A stretch of 14,803 nt of DNA from an uncultured Oscillospiraceae bacterium (GCA_934533005.1 CAKTBC010000043.1:1-14803), one strand, 5' to 3'; positions 6,695-13,419 are shown, numbered from the stretch's first letter. Program-made: numbers and translations. Notes: a model not told the origin generated them from the sequence alone.

Positions 6695-7975
6695 TCAGAC
6701 GGGGATACCGAAGAGCAGGCCGATCAGCTTCATGATGACCGACACGATGATCGCATCCGTCGAAGCGAACCACAGGCCGTCCACGCCGTAGCGCGTGACG
6801 TCGATGAGCGGGTACGCAAGAGCCACGATGATCGTGAACAGGAAGCCGAGGGAGAGACCCGCGACCACCGCGCCGCGCTTGCCGCCGAGCTTGTCGCCGA
6901 ACACGCCTGCCGCGCCGCCCATGAAGAACAGTCCGATAACGCCGGGCAGGACACAGACGCTCATGCTTGCACTGATGAAGGTGGCGATCAGTCCGCCGAC
7001 CATCGCGCACAGGAAGCCAACGGTCGTTGCGACCGGGCCGACCGAGTAGAAGATGGGAATGTCAAGCGCGGGACGCGCACCGGGAACGAGCTTTTCGCTG
7101 ATGCCCTTGAACGCGGGGACGATCTCGCCGAGGAACATACGCACGCCCTGAAGCAGCACGAGGATGCCCGCGGTGAACGTGAGACCCTGAAGGATCGCAA
7201 AGATCACGCTGTTGGTGCCGCCGGTGACCGCCGCCATGGTCTCTTTTCCGGCGAAGATCGTGGTGACAAGGAATACCACGATCATCACAATGCTCATGAG
7301 AACGGACATATCCTTGAGGCAGGAGATGCTCTTGGGAACATTCACATTCTCCCAGGTGTCGTTCTCGTCGCGGTTCTTCTTGCCGGCGAGCTTGCCGAAC
7401 CAGCCGCACAGGCAGACCAGGCTGGAACCCCAGAAGCCGAACGCAACATCGTCCGTCTTGAGCACCTTGCGGACGAAGGGCTGCGCGATCGCAGGGAAGA
7501 TGACCATGCAGGCACCTTCGATGAGAGAGCCGATCGCGATCGCCGCCCAGCCGTGCACGCCGAGCTGATCGAGCACGATCGCCATCGTTCCGGCGAAGGA
7601 GAACATCATGTGGCCGGTGAGGAATATGTACTTGAACGGGGTAACGCGCGCAAGGATGATGTTGATAAGAAAGCTGAAGAGCATGATCATCGGCGTTTCA
7701 AAGCCGAGAACGGTCTGCACCGCGGCAACAAGGCTGTTATCCTCGGGGACAACGCCGGAGATGCCGAACGCCGCGTTGAACATGGTGTTGAAGTTTGCCA
7801 GAGCGCCGCAGATAACGGTGGAGCCGGCGCTGAGGACCAGGAAGCCCAGGATCGTTTTCAGCGTGCCGGTGATAACGTCGGACGCGCTGTTGCGCATCGC
7901 GACAAGTCCGATAAGGGCCACCAGACCCATCACGATGCTGGGGGTGCTCAGAAACTCGACCAGGAATTTAACCAT
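6695..7975 (-). CDS. PTS EIIC transporter, UlaA (ascorbate/SgaT) family
   Basis: A 426-aa polytopic membrane protein with roughly ten to eleven hydrophobic segments. It shows UlaA-family features: an N-terminal segment followed by SGTLKTILGFLVLSAGS-like sequence (about 36-53, read here with ITGTLK), a TGHMMFSFAG segment near 120-129, a charged cytoplasmic loop near 200-212, and a C-terminal IFYSVGPVATT stretch. UlaA transports L-ascorbate as it is phosphorylated by EIIB. The fold accepts other substrates, so the sugar cannot be named from sequence. AGGAGG lies 7 nt before the ATG. The gene follows EIIB by 62 nt of strongly purine-rich mRNA, and the enzyme genes come after a structured 327-nt gap. 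Together with EIIA and EIIB it makes a complete three-subunit permease. Confidence 0.92.
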   Translation of the reverse strand: MVKFLVEFLSTPSIVMGLVALIGLVAMRNSASDVITGTLKTILGFLVLSAGSTVICGALANFNTMFNAAFGISGVVPEDNSLVAAVQTVLGFETPMIMLFSFLINIILARVTPFKYIFLTGHMMFSFAGTMAIVLDQLGVHGWAAIAIGSLIEGACMVIFPAIAQPFVRKVLKTDDVAFGFWGSSLVCLCGWFGKLAGKKNRDENDTWENVNVPKSISCLKDMSVLMSIVMIVVFLVTTIFAGKETMAAVTGGTNSVIFAILQGLTFTAGILVLLQGVRMFLGEIVPAFKGISEKLVPGARPALDIPIFYSVGPVATTVGFLCAMVGGLIATFISASMSVCVLPGVIGLFFMGGAAGVFGDKLGGKRGAVVAGLSLGFLFTIIVALAYPLIDVTRYGVDGLWFASTDAIIVSVIMKLIGLLFGIPV

Positions 7976-8037
7976 TTGTTTTTCCTCCTTTTTTTGTTTC
8001 CTTTCTTATTTCTCGCCTATGTAACTGCCTATCGGGC

Positions 8038-8307
8038 TTATTTGGGAAAATACGGAAGGATCGCCTCTTCGATCGCGGCCTTGCTGATGATGTTGCTGAT
8101 GGCTACCACGGGGATGCCTGCGCCGTCTATCTGCTTGGCGATCTCGGCGGAAGCGGCAATAAAGTCGCACTTCTTCCCTTTGTACGAGCCGAGATCTACA
8201 GCCTCTCCGTCGATATCGACGCCGTGCTTTTTCCCGATCTCCTTGATGCTCATAAGCAGCATCAGACTTGTTCCGAAGCCCATTCCGCAAACTGTGACTA
8301 CTTTCAT
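8038..8307 (-). CDS. PTS EIIB subunit (UlaB/SgaB-like)
   Basis: An 89-aa cytoplasmic EIIB with the phosphocysteine loop VCGMGFGTS at the N-terminus (Cys7). It takes phosphate from EIIA and gives it to the sugar as it passes through EIIC. The start at 8307 is preferred over the ATG 9 nt upstream, because GGAG is 8 nt from the former and only 3 nt from the latter. The gene begins 19 nt after the EIIA gene, so the two are surely co-transcribed. Length is normal for the lactose/ascorbate-type EIIB family. Confidence 0.93.
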   Translation of the reverse strand: MKVVTVCGMGFGTSLMLLMSIKEIGKKHGVDIDGEAVDLGSYKGKKCDFIAASAEIAKQIDGAGIPVVAISNIISKAAIEEAILPYFPK

Positions 8308-8326
8308 GGCATACACTCCTCTCTCT

Positions 8327-8770
8327 TTATTTCAGCAATGCTTCCAAATCTTCGTACGAAGATGCTGATTCCAACCGCTTGAGCTTTTCCGGGTCACCGG
8401 CCACCTCGCCGATCGTCTGCAAGACTTCAAGATGGCTCCCGTGCTCCGTTCCGGCCAGCGCAAGAATGAGACGCACGGGATCGTTTTCCGCGCTGCCGAA
8501 CGGGATCGGCTCCTTGAGCGTAACGAGCGCGACGCAGTTTTCCAGCACGTCGCCGCCGTCGGGATTCGCGTGCGGCATGGCGATCCCCGGGGCGAGCACG
8601 ATGTACGGCCCGAGCGTCCGCAGCGCCTCCACCATCTTTTCAGTATACGTCGGCAGAATCTTCCCGGCGCGCTCCATCAGCGAGCCGGCAAGCCGGATTG
8701 CCTCCTCCGGCGTATGCACTCCCCCGGCATTGAGCAACACAAGCTCCGGGGTCAAAAAACCGTTCAGCAT
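8327..8770 (-). CDS. PTS EIIA subunit (mannitol/fructose type, UlaC-like)
   Basis: A 147-aa EIIA of the mannitol-fructose-Ntr fold. The active histidine is His67 in PGIAMPHANPDGG, followed by the LVTLKEPIPFGSAENDPVRLI segment characteristic of the family (interrupted here: LVTLKEPIPFG, then DPVRLILALA). It accepts phosphate from HPr and passes it to EIIB. The start at 8770 has GAGGAG about 6 nt upstream; the longer reading from 8809 lacks a site. The same fold is fused at the end of the upstream regulator, which suggests phosphate competition between the free EIIA and the regulator's EIIA-like domain. Spacing is 85 nt after the regulator and 19 nt before EIIB. Confidence 0.92.
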   Translation of the reverse strand: MLNGFLTPELVLLNAGGVHTPEEAIRLAGSLMERAGKILPTYTEKMVEALRTLGPYIVLAPGIAMPHANPDGGDVLENCVALVTLKEPIPFGSAENDPVRLILALAGTEHGSHLEVLQTIGEVAGDPEKLKRLESASSYEDLEALLK

Positions 8771-8855
8771 TTCGATCTCCTCTTTTCGTTTTTTTGCGCC
8801 GATCAACAAGGGAACACACGTCGGGCAGAAACGCGCGGGCCCCTGTCGGCCGACG

Positions 8856-10721
8856 CTACTGTCCCATGCATTCCATCAGCGCTTCCCAGCTCTCGCAGTC
8901 CAGTGCGCGCTCGACCAGGCTGTCGTTTTGTATGAACGTGACGAGCTGCTCTATCGCGCCGCGCATTTTCAGATCGCCCTCGTGCATTCCCGCGATGACC
9001 ATGAGCCGTATGTCGCTCTTGCCCCAGGGAAGCGGCGTCCGCAGCAGGGCAAACGCGAAAAAGCTCCGGCCGGACACCATACAGTGCGGCATGGCGACCT
9101 TGGCGGCGATCTCCGTAGACACCAGCTTTTCCCGTTCAAAGAGATTTTCCGCCTCGGTCTCGGTGAGGATCCCCTGCCGGCAGAGGCGCTCACACACGGA
9201 CCGAAGGACGTTATCCTTCCCGCGGGGCTTATCGATAATGAAAAACCGGTCCGCTCCGCTGAGCGAGCGGATCGAAGCGCTGGGGTTCAGCCGGTGCAGA
9301 ACGGCGTTCAGCTTCTGCCGGTCCTCCTCGTTCAGAAACGGGCTCAGCTGCACCACGGGTATCCCGCCGGTCGAAAAGCGATGCGGGGAAACGCTGGAAA
9401 CGATCAGATCAATGTCATCGGCGGTGAGGTTTTCAACGTTCAGCCAGCTGCACGTCTGTTCCACGCGGATATTTTCATAGAGCATTTCGAGCTTTGTTTT
9501 CAGCAGCACCGCCGTGCCGAAGCCGTTTTCGCACACGACCGCAACGCGCCAGCTCTGCTCGTGGTTCAGCCGCTCCTGCGCCGCGGCGAAAAACAGCGTG
9601 ATAAAGCCCGTCACCTCGGGCGAGAGCACGCGGCCGGTGCTCTGCGATATGCACGCGGCCAGCTGCTGCGAGTAGTAATAGGAGGAGGGGTACGTGCGGC
9701 GCAGCTCACTCAAAAGCGGGTTGTCTGCCCGGAGCCCCAGAAGATAGCCGTCGTAGTTGGCGGCAACGTGCCGCGTGAGTTCGTGGATAAGCGTCTGGTC
9801 GCGGAAAAAATTGACGTGATAGTTGCTCCGCACCTGTTCCAGTGCCGAAGTCACCAGCTCCTCCGCCGCGGCGAGCGTAGGAGGATCGCACCGGTTTTCC
9901 TCGTTGCCGTCCGGCAGGCACTGGCTCAGCACCAGACCCAGATACAGCATCTCACCGCCGGACGATAAAAGCGCATCCGCCTGCGGCACGGCGTCCTTGA
10001 GAAAGCTTCGCACGGCGTCCATGTTGCGCGATATCCGCTCGCGCTCCGCAAGTGCCGAGAGAGCCCCGAGCTTCACGCCGTTCCCGCCCCGGGCCCGTCG
10101 GAGTGCTACCATGAGATAGGCCAGAAACCGCCGATCCATGGCGGCGGCGTTTCCATATCCCAGCGCATCCAGCCGGGATATCAGCTTTTCCTGCATCGAT
10201 CCGAGCGTCTTTGCCTCGGCGTACCCGGACACACAGGGCGCGCCCGAGGCGTCAAAGTCCAGCGCATACAGGCAGTTGCGGATCGATACCTCGTCGCCGG
10301 TAAGCTCGATCCCTATATAGGGCTTTCGGGAAATGCTCAGACCGTAGGGCTCCAGCAGGCGCTCTACCTCCGGCAGCAGTCGTGACACGGTGGAACGGCT
10401 GTAATGAAACTGCGCGGCCAGCTCGTCGATCTTCCCGGCCCTGTTTTCGAGCATCCATCGCGCGATCTCCCGCGCAACATCCTCATCCCGCGCCGGAAGA
10501 TCGCTGTAGCGGGAAAAGAGCGCCGGGTCCGTGACCGTGAGGGAATAGCCTTCGCGCTGCCGCCGGATCACAAATCCGCCGGCTGCCGATTCGTCCTGCG
10601 CCTGCTGAATGCAGCGCAGAGCCGTGCGCACGCTGACGCCGAACCGCTCGGCGAGCTGCGTGCTTGTCAAACTGCCGCCCTGTTCTTTTTCCAGAGCTTC
10701 GATTACCTGTCTGACATTCAT
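8856..10721 (-). CDS. PRD/PTS-domain transcriptional activator (MtlR/LicR type)
   Basis: A 621-aa multidomain regulator. By eye the layout is: helix-turn-helix at about 1-60, a second Mga-like HTH at about 85-145, PRD1 about 180-285, PRD2 about 295-390, an EIIB(Gat)-like domain about 391-480 with Cys397 in VVCENGFGTA, and an EIIA domain about 485-621 with His546 in KVAMPHC. Such proteins activate PTS operons and are switched by phosphorylation of PRD, EIIB and EIIA residues from HPr and the cognate permease. PRD2 keeps an expected histidine (His313 in LIHELTRH), but the place of the second one, in the ITLFF-x3-QERL stretch, is Phe377. PRD1 also seems to lack clear histidines (AYLMVALRR and LYLGLVL). 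Phosphocontrol may therefore run mainly through His313, Cys397 and His546. AAGGG lies about 7 nt before the ATG. It lies 61 nt after ptsH and directly before its permease genes. Confidence 0.92.
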   Translation of the reverse strand: MNVRQVIEALEKEQGGSLTSTQLAERFGVSVRTALRCIQQAQDESAAGGFVIRRQREGYSLTVTDPALFSRYSDLPARDEDVAREIARWMLENRAGKIDELAAQFHYSRSTVSRLLPEVERLLEPYGLSISRKPYIGIELTGDEVSIRNCLYALDFDASGAPCVSGYAEAKTLGSMQEKLISRLDALGYGNAAAMDRRFLAYLMVALRRARGGNGVKLGALSALAERERISRNMDAVRSFLKDAVPQADALLSSGGEMLYLGLVLSQCLPDGNEENRCDPPTLAAAEELVTSALEQVRSNYHVNFFRDQTLIHELTRHVAANYDGYLLGLRADNPLLSELRRTYPSSYYYSQQLAACISQSTGRVLSPEVTGFITLFFAAAQERLNHEQSWRVAVVCENGFGTAVLLKTKLEMLYENIRVEQTCSWLNVENLTADDIDLIVSSVSPHRFSTGGIPVVQLSPFLNEEDRQKLNAVLHRLNPSASIRSLSGADRFFIIDKPRGKDNVLRSVCERLCRQGILTETEAENLFEREKLVSTEIAAKVAMPHCMVSGRSFFAFALLRTPLPWGKSDIRLMVIAGMHEGDLKMRGAIEQLVTFIQNDSLVERALDCESWEALMECMGQ

Positions 10722-10744
10722 CCTGCTTCCCTTTCTGTCCGCCC

Positions 10745-10779
10745 GGCGCGGCCGGGAAAAGGATCCCGGTTAACGCGCC
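10745..10779 (-). other. Hairpin between ptsH and the regulator gene
   Basis: GGCGCG (10745-10750) pairs with CGCGCC (10774-10779), and inside it CCGGGA (10752-10757) pairs with TCCCGG (10764-10769) around a 6-nt loop. The 12-bp stem has an asymmetric internal loop and starts 3 nt after the ptsH stop on the minus strand. No U-tract follows, so it is more likely a 3' stabiliser or partial attenuator than a full terminator. It could raise HPr levels over the rest of the operon. Confidence 0.5.
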
Positions 10780-10782
10780 CCG

Positions 10783-11043
10783 TCAAAGCGTGCTTCTGAA
10801 AAAATCCTCCAGCTTCGCCGTTGCCGCCTCTTCATCCGCGCCGGTGCAGCACACCGTTACTTTCTCCCCGGAGCGAACGCCCAGCCGCATGATGCTGAAC
10901 ACGCTCTTGGCATCTACGGCGGAGGAGCCTGTTTTTTCGATCGTGACATTGCAGCCGCAGGCGGCGGCTTCTCTGGCCAGTTGTCCTGCCGGACGCATAT
11001 GCAGTCCCTGTGCATCCTGGATCGTATACGTAAATTTCGTCAT
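10783..11043 (-). CDS. ptsH: HPr phosphocarrier protein
   Basis: An 86-aa HPr, the normal length. Its active-site loop GLHMRPAG has His15, Arg17 and Pro18 at canonical positions. The regulatory site AKSVFSIMRLGV keeps the serine (Ser47, equivalent to Ser46 of Bacillus subtilis) that HPr kinase phosphorylates in Firmicutes, though the following residues differ from the common SIMGVMSLG. HPr carries phosphate from Enzyme I to EIIA. AAGGA lies 6 nt before the ATG, and in-frame upstream codons run through a promoter region and antisense to the aldolase, so the longer reading is rejected. It is the first gene of the minus-strand operon, with Enzyme I as the last. Whether it also serves other PTS permeases or catabolite control in this cell is unknown. 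Confidence 0.94.
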   Translation of the reverse strand: MTKFTYTIQDAQGLHMRPAGQLAREAAACGCNVTIEKTGSSAVDAKSVFSIMRLGVRSGEKVTVCCTGADEEAATAKLEDFFRSTL

Positions 11044-11146
11044 TTTATTCCTTCCCGGGTAAAAACTCTTCCTTGACTTTCTGAAAAAGCGGAGCGGCGT
11101 GCACGCCGTTTGCTGTTTTCCCTTCAACAATATCGGCAAGGCCGGG

Positions 11147-11186
11147 AAATGTCCAACGCGAGTTTGTCGAAAAGAACCGGACATTT
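11147..11186. promoter_or_regulatory. Inverted repeat upstream of ptsH
   Basis: AAATGTCC (11147-11154) and GGACATTT (11179-11186) form a perfect 8-bp inverted repeat with 24 nt between the arms, about 105 nt before the ptsH start. It lies around and just after the predicted transcription start, so it could be a regulator site or part of the leader. Function is inferred only from position. Confidence 0.35.
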
Positions 11187-11210
11187 GTGAAATATGCGCA
11201 ATGCACACAA
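11185..11210. promoter_or_regulatory. Operator-like dyad in the ptsH promoter
   Basis: TTGTG (11185-11189) and CACAA (11206-11210) are symmetric around the palindromic centre TGCGCA (11195-11200), giving a 26-bp interrupted dyad. It covers the -10 and most of the spacer of the predicted ptsH promoter. The symmetry is visible; binding by the operon's own regulator or another factor is speculation. Confidence 0.35.
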
Positions 11211-11219
11211 TTTTGTCCA
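11191..11219 (-). promoter_or_regulatory. Candidate promoter of the PTS operon
   Basis: On the minus strand TGGACA (11219-11214) is followed after 17 nt by CATATT (11196-11191). These match the sigma-A consensus at 5 and 4 of 6 positions. Transcription would start near 11184 and leave a leader of about 140 nt before ptsH. The imperfect -10 suits an activator-dependent promoter, which fits the PRD regulator encoded in the operon. Confidence 0.4.
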
Positions 11220-11470
11220 TGTCGTTTTGTGCGTGTTTCTCAGCCGATCTGTCGTATTTTGTCGTGTTGCATTTTTGGCGGCAATAAATGCGGCATATGT
11301 TCTCGGTAAAAGTCGGAGAAAGTCTCCGCGCTTCCGGCGCGGCGCGGCTCTTGTGTCCCGCCCGTTTTCTTCGCCTCGCTTCTCTTTCCCCGGCGGATCG
11401 CTCCGCCCGCCGGACGCGGGGCACCGCGGCCCTCGGCATTATGGAATTTCCACAAATCCCGCTGAACCCG
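11220..11470. other. Intergenic stretch between ptsH and the aldolase, no gene seen
   Basis: Together with the flanking promoters this makes a 501-nt gap (11044-11544). The left part is AT-richer and repeats TTTTGTC words: ATTTTGTCC at 11210-11218 and ATTTTGTCG at 11256-11264, plus related words at 11163-11169 and 11221-11227. The right part is GC-rich and pyrimidine-rich, with small hairpins at 11314-11328 (CGGAGA/TCTCCG) and 11392-11407 (GGCGGA/TCCGCC). The short open frames here have no ribosome binding site or recognisable product. I see a control region only. Confidence 0.5.
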
Positions 11471-11476
11471 CGTCGT

Positions 11477-11505
11477 TTGACTTTGCCTGACGCCCGACAT
11501 ATAAT
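11477..11505 (+). promoter_or_regulatory. Strong promoter of the KDPG-type aldolase gene
   Basis: TTGACT (11477-11482), a 17-nt spacer and TATAAT (11500-11505) give a near-perfect sigma-A promoter. Predicted transcription starts near 11512, about 33 nt before the ATG, with AGGAG at 11531-11535. Such a strong match suggests high basal expression, limited if needed by a repressor, unlike the weaker divergent ptsH promoter. Confidence 0.85.
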
Positions 11506-11544
11506 GCGGACAACCGAAATTTCAAAAGTCAGGAGAGTGAACAC

Positions 11545-12198
11545 ATGCGCGAGGAAATCATTCGCAGGATCCGGGAAGAAAAGCTTATCGCCATCGTCCG
11601 CGGCGTAAAGCCCGGGCTTTGTCTCAAGGTAGCGCAGGCTCTGTACGACGGCGGCGTGCGTCTTCTGGAAATAACCTACGATCAGAAAGACCCGTCCAGC
11701 TGGATCCAGACCGCCGAGGCGATCCAAACGGTAGCGGAAACGTTCGCGGGGCGTTTGTCCGTGGGCGCCGGCACCGTAACGAGCACGGAGCTGGTCGAGC
11801 TGACACACCGCCACAAGGGGCAGTATATTATCTCCCCGGACGTTGATATTGCCGTGATCCGGCGCACCCGCGAGCTGGGCTTGGTGTCGCTTCCCGGTGC
11901 CATGACCCCCTCCGAGATCAAACAGGCCTACAGCGCCGGAGCCGATTTTGTCAAGCTGTTCCCGGCGGGCAGTCTGGGCGCAGGCTATCTCAAGGCGATA
12001 AAAGCCCCCTTGAACCACATCCCCATCCTCGCCGTCGGCGGCGTCAGCGAAAAAAACGTGCGCGAGTACCTGGACGCGGGCGCCGAAGGCTTCGGCATCG
12101 GCGGCAATCTGGCAAAAAAGGCGTGGATCGACGCGGGTGAATTTTATAAGCTCACCGAAGCGGCCAGAGCGACGGTCGCCGCAATAAAGGCGGAGTAA
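11545..12198 (+). CDS. eda: KDPG/KHG-type (2-keto-3-deoxy-6-phosphogluconate) aldolase
   Basis: A 217-aa class I aldolase of the Eda/DgaF family. Key points are Glu42 in LLEITY (general acid/base), GAGTV at 74-78, PGAMTPSEIKQA at 117-128, and the Schiff-base Lys137 in FVKLFPAG. The phosphate-binding region ends in VGGVSEKNVREYL and GIGGNL (about 173-199). The family cleaves 2-keto-3-deoxy-sugar-acid phosphates to pyruvate and glyceraldehyde-3-phosphate, or 4-hydroxy-2-oxoglutarate to pyruvate and glyoxylate. AGGAG lies 9 nt before the ATG. It is divergent from the PTS operon and shares its control region, so I infer it performs the last step of that pathway. The exact substrate cannot be read from sequence, and the dehydratase that normally makes a KDPG-like compound is missing from the window. 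Confidence 0.9.
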   Translation: MREEIIRRIREEKLIAIVRGVKPGLCLKVAQALYDGGVRLLEITYDQKDPSSWIQTAEAIQTVAETFAGRLSVGAGTVTSTELVELTHRHKGQYIISPDVDIAVIRRTRELGLVSLPGAMTPSEIKQAYSAGADFVKLFPAGSLGAGYLKAIKAPLNHIPILAVGGVSEKNVREYLDAGAEGFGIGGNLAKKAWIDAGEFYKLTEAARATVAAIKAE

Positions 12199-12207
12199 CA
12201 CCGCAGT

Positions 12208-12253
12208 ACAGAAATAGACTGCATCCTCAAAAAAGGATGCAGTCTATTTCTGT
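12208..12253 (+). terminator. 20-bp perfect hairpin after the aldolase gene
   Basis: Arms at 12208-12227 and 12234-12253 are perfectly complementary over 20 bp around a 6-nt A-rich loop, starting 9 nt after the aldolase stop. No clean T-tract follows, but the 3' arm is T-rich. It probably ends or protects the aldolase transcript. Confidence 0.65.
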
Positions 12254-12289
12254 CGAAAAAGCCCAGCTGTTGCTCGACTTTTTCGACAG
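12250..12289. repeat. 12-bp inverted repeat between the two terminators
   Basis: CTGTCGAAAAAG (12250-12261) is complementary to CTTTTTCGACAG (12278-12289), with 16 nt between the arms. Its left arm overlaps the last four bases of the preceding 20-bp hairpin, so both cannot be fully closed at once. The T-run on the 3' side could give it terminator activity for the plus strand. Confidence 0.6.
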
Positions 12290-12294
12290 ACTGG

Positions 12295-12330
12295 AAAGGC
12301 TCCCGTTCGTTTTCACGAACGGGAGCCTTT
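12295..12330. terminator. Bidirectional terminator between the aldolase gene and pta
   Basis: A perfect 15-bp stem (12295-12309 with 12316-12330) has the loop TTTTCA, AAA at the 5' end and TTTT at the 3' end. It lies 20 nt beyond the pta stop on the minus strand and downstream of aldolase on the plus strand, so it can serve both. Confidence 0.88.
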
Positions 12331-12350
12331 TGCGTTATGTACGTTATTGC

Positions 12351-13349
12351 TCAGGCGAGAGCGGCGGTGATGATGGCCATCTTGTAGACCTCGTCGGCGT
12401 TGCAGCCGCGGGAGAGATCGTTGATCGGGGCGTTCAGGCCCTGCAGGATCGGGCCGTAAGCGGCAAAGCCGCCGAGACGCTGCGCGATCTTATAGCCGAT
12501 GTTGCCGGCCTCAATGCAGGGGAAGATGAAGGTGTTGGCGTAGCCCGCAACCTTGGAGCCGGGGAACTTGAGTTGGCCGACAGTGGGAGACACGGCGGCG
12601 TCGAACTGCATCTCGCCGTCGATGTCGATCTCGGGAGCCATTTCCTTGGCGACCTTGGTGGCCTCGTGGGAGAGCGCAACGGTAGCGCCCTTGCCGGAGC
12701 CGTTGGTGGAGAAAGAGAGCATGGCGACCTTCGGGTCGATGCCGAAGATCTTGGCGGTCTTCGCGGTCTCAATGGCGACCTCGGCGAGCTTCTGCGCGGC
12801 GGAAACGGTCACATTGCCTTCCTTGTCCACGCTGTCCTCATAGGAGATGTTGATGGCGCAGTCGCCCATGGCGAGGAGCTCGTCGTTGCGCTGGAGAATG
12901 AAGCAGGAGGAGACGAGATGCGCGCCGGGCTTGGTCTTGATGAGCTGGAGAGCCGGACGAACGGTGTCGGCGGTGGAGTAGGTAGCGCCGCCGAGCAGAG
13001 AGTCGGCCACGCCCATCTTCACGAGCATCGTGCCAAAGTAGTTGCCCTTCTTCAGCAGCTCGCGGCACTCGTCCGGCGTCATCTTGCCCTTGCGGAGCGC
13101 GACCATCGCATCGACCATCTCGTCCATCTTGTCGTAGGTCAGCGGGTCGATGATCTCCAGGCCTTCGATATCGAAGCCGCCCTTGGCGGCCGCGGCCTTG
13201 ACCTCCTCCACGTTGCCGACGAGCACCGGGGTGAGGAAGCCGTCCTTCTTCAGGCGGGAGGCCGCCTCAAGAATGCGGGCATCGGGGCCCTCGGTGAACA
13301 CGATGCGGCGGGGATTGGCTTTCAAAATGTCGATCAGTTTGTCAAACAT
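12351..13349 (-). CDS. pta: Phosphate acetyltransferase
   Basis: A 332-aa single-domain Pta, the short type usual in Firmicutes. It converts acetyl-CoA and phosphate to acetyl phosphate and CoA, the first step of acetate formation. Visible family signatures include GGATYSTADTVRPALQ near 129-144, LSFSTNGSGKG, DGEMQFDAA, and the C-terminal EAGNIGYKIAQRLGG followed by NDLSRGCNADEVYK. The start at 13349 is set by GGAGG 8 nt upstream; in-frame ATGs further out lie in the promoter. The gene stands alone here: acetate kinase is not adjacent, and the neighbour downstream is convergent. Pyruvate made by the nearby aldolase could feed this route, but they are separate transcripts. Confidence 0.95.
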   Translation of the reverse strand: MFDKLIDILKANPRRIVFTEGPDARILEAASRLKKDGFLTPVLVGNVEEVKAAAAKGGFDIEGLEIIDPLTYDKMDEMVDAMVALRKGKMTPDECRELLKKGNYFGTMLVKMGVADSLLGGATYSTADTVRPALQLIKTKPGAHLVSSCFILQRNDELLAMGDCAINISYEDSVDKEGNVTVSAAQKLAEVAIETAKTAKIFGIDPKVAMLSFSTNGSGKGATVALSHEATKVAKEMAPEIDIDGEMQFDAAVSPTVGQLKFPGSKVAGYANTFIFPCIEAGNIGYKIAQRLGGFAAYGPILQGLNAPINDLSRGCNADEVYKMAIITAALA

Positions 13350-13389
13350 GGGGAAAACCTCCGGAAAAATCAAATTTTTTAGCATAAAT

Positions 13390-13417
13390 ATACTATCACG
13401 ATTTACGGAAAAGTCAA
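13390..13417 (-). promoter_or_regulatory. Promoter of pta
   Basis: On the minus strand TTGACT (13417-13412), a 16-nt spacer and TAGTAT (13395-13390) form a good sigma-A promoter about 40 nt before the pta start. The surrounding AT-rich bases contrast with the GC-rich genes. Confidence 0.65.
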
Positions 13418-13419
13418 CC

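Noticed and set aside
8845..8854. GTCGGCCGAC palindrome just after the regulator stop as a terminator
   Set aside because: It is only 10 nt with no loop and no U-tract; the tight operon layout also argues against termination there.
11134..11160. Possible sigma-54 promoter upstream of ptsH (minus-strand TTGGAC and CTTGC), considered because some PRD-type activators of the LevR class use sigma-54
   Set aside because: The GG and GC elements are 15 nt apart instead of 10, and the regulator has no visible AAA+ sigma-54 interaction domain.
10783..12201. 472-codon minus-strand frame ending in HPr
   Set aside because: Only the last 86 codons match HPr and have a ribosome binding site at their ATG; the rest crosses promoters and runs antisense to the aldolase.
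12237..13382. 381-codon plus-strand frame opposite pta
   Set aside because: Antisense to a complete, well-conserved Pta; begins inside terminator hairpins and has no recognisable domain.
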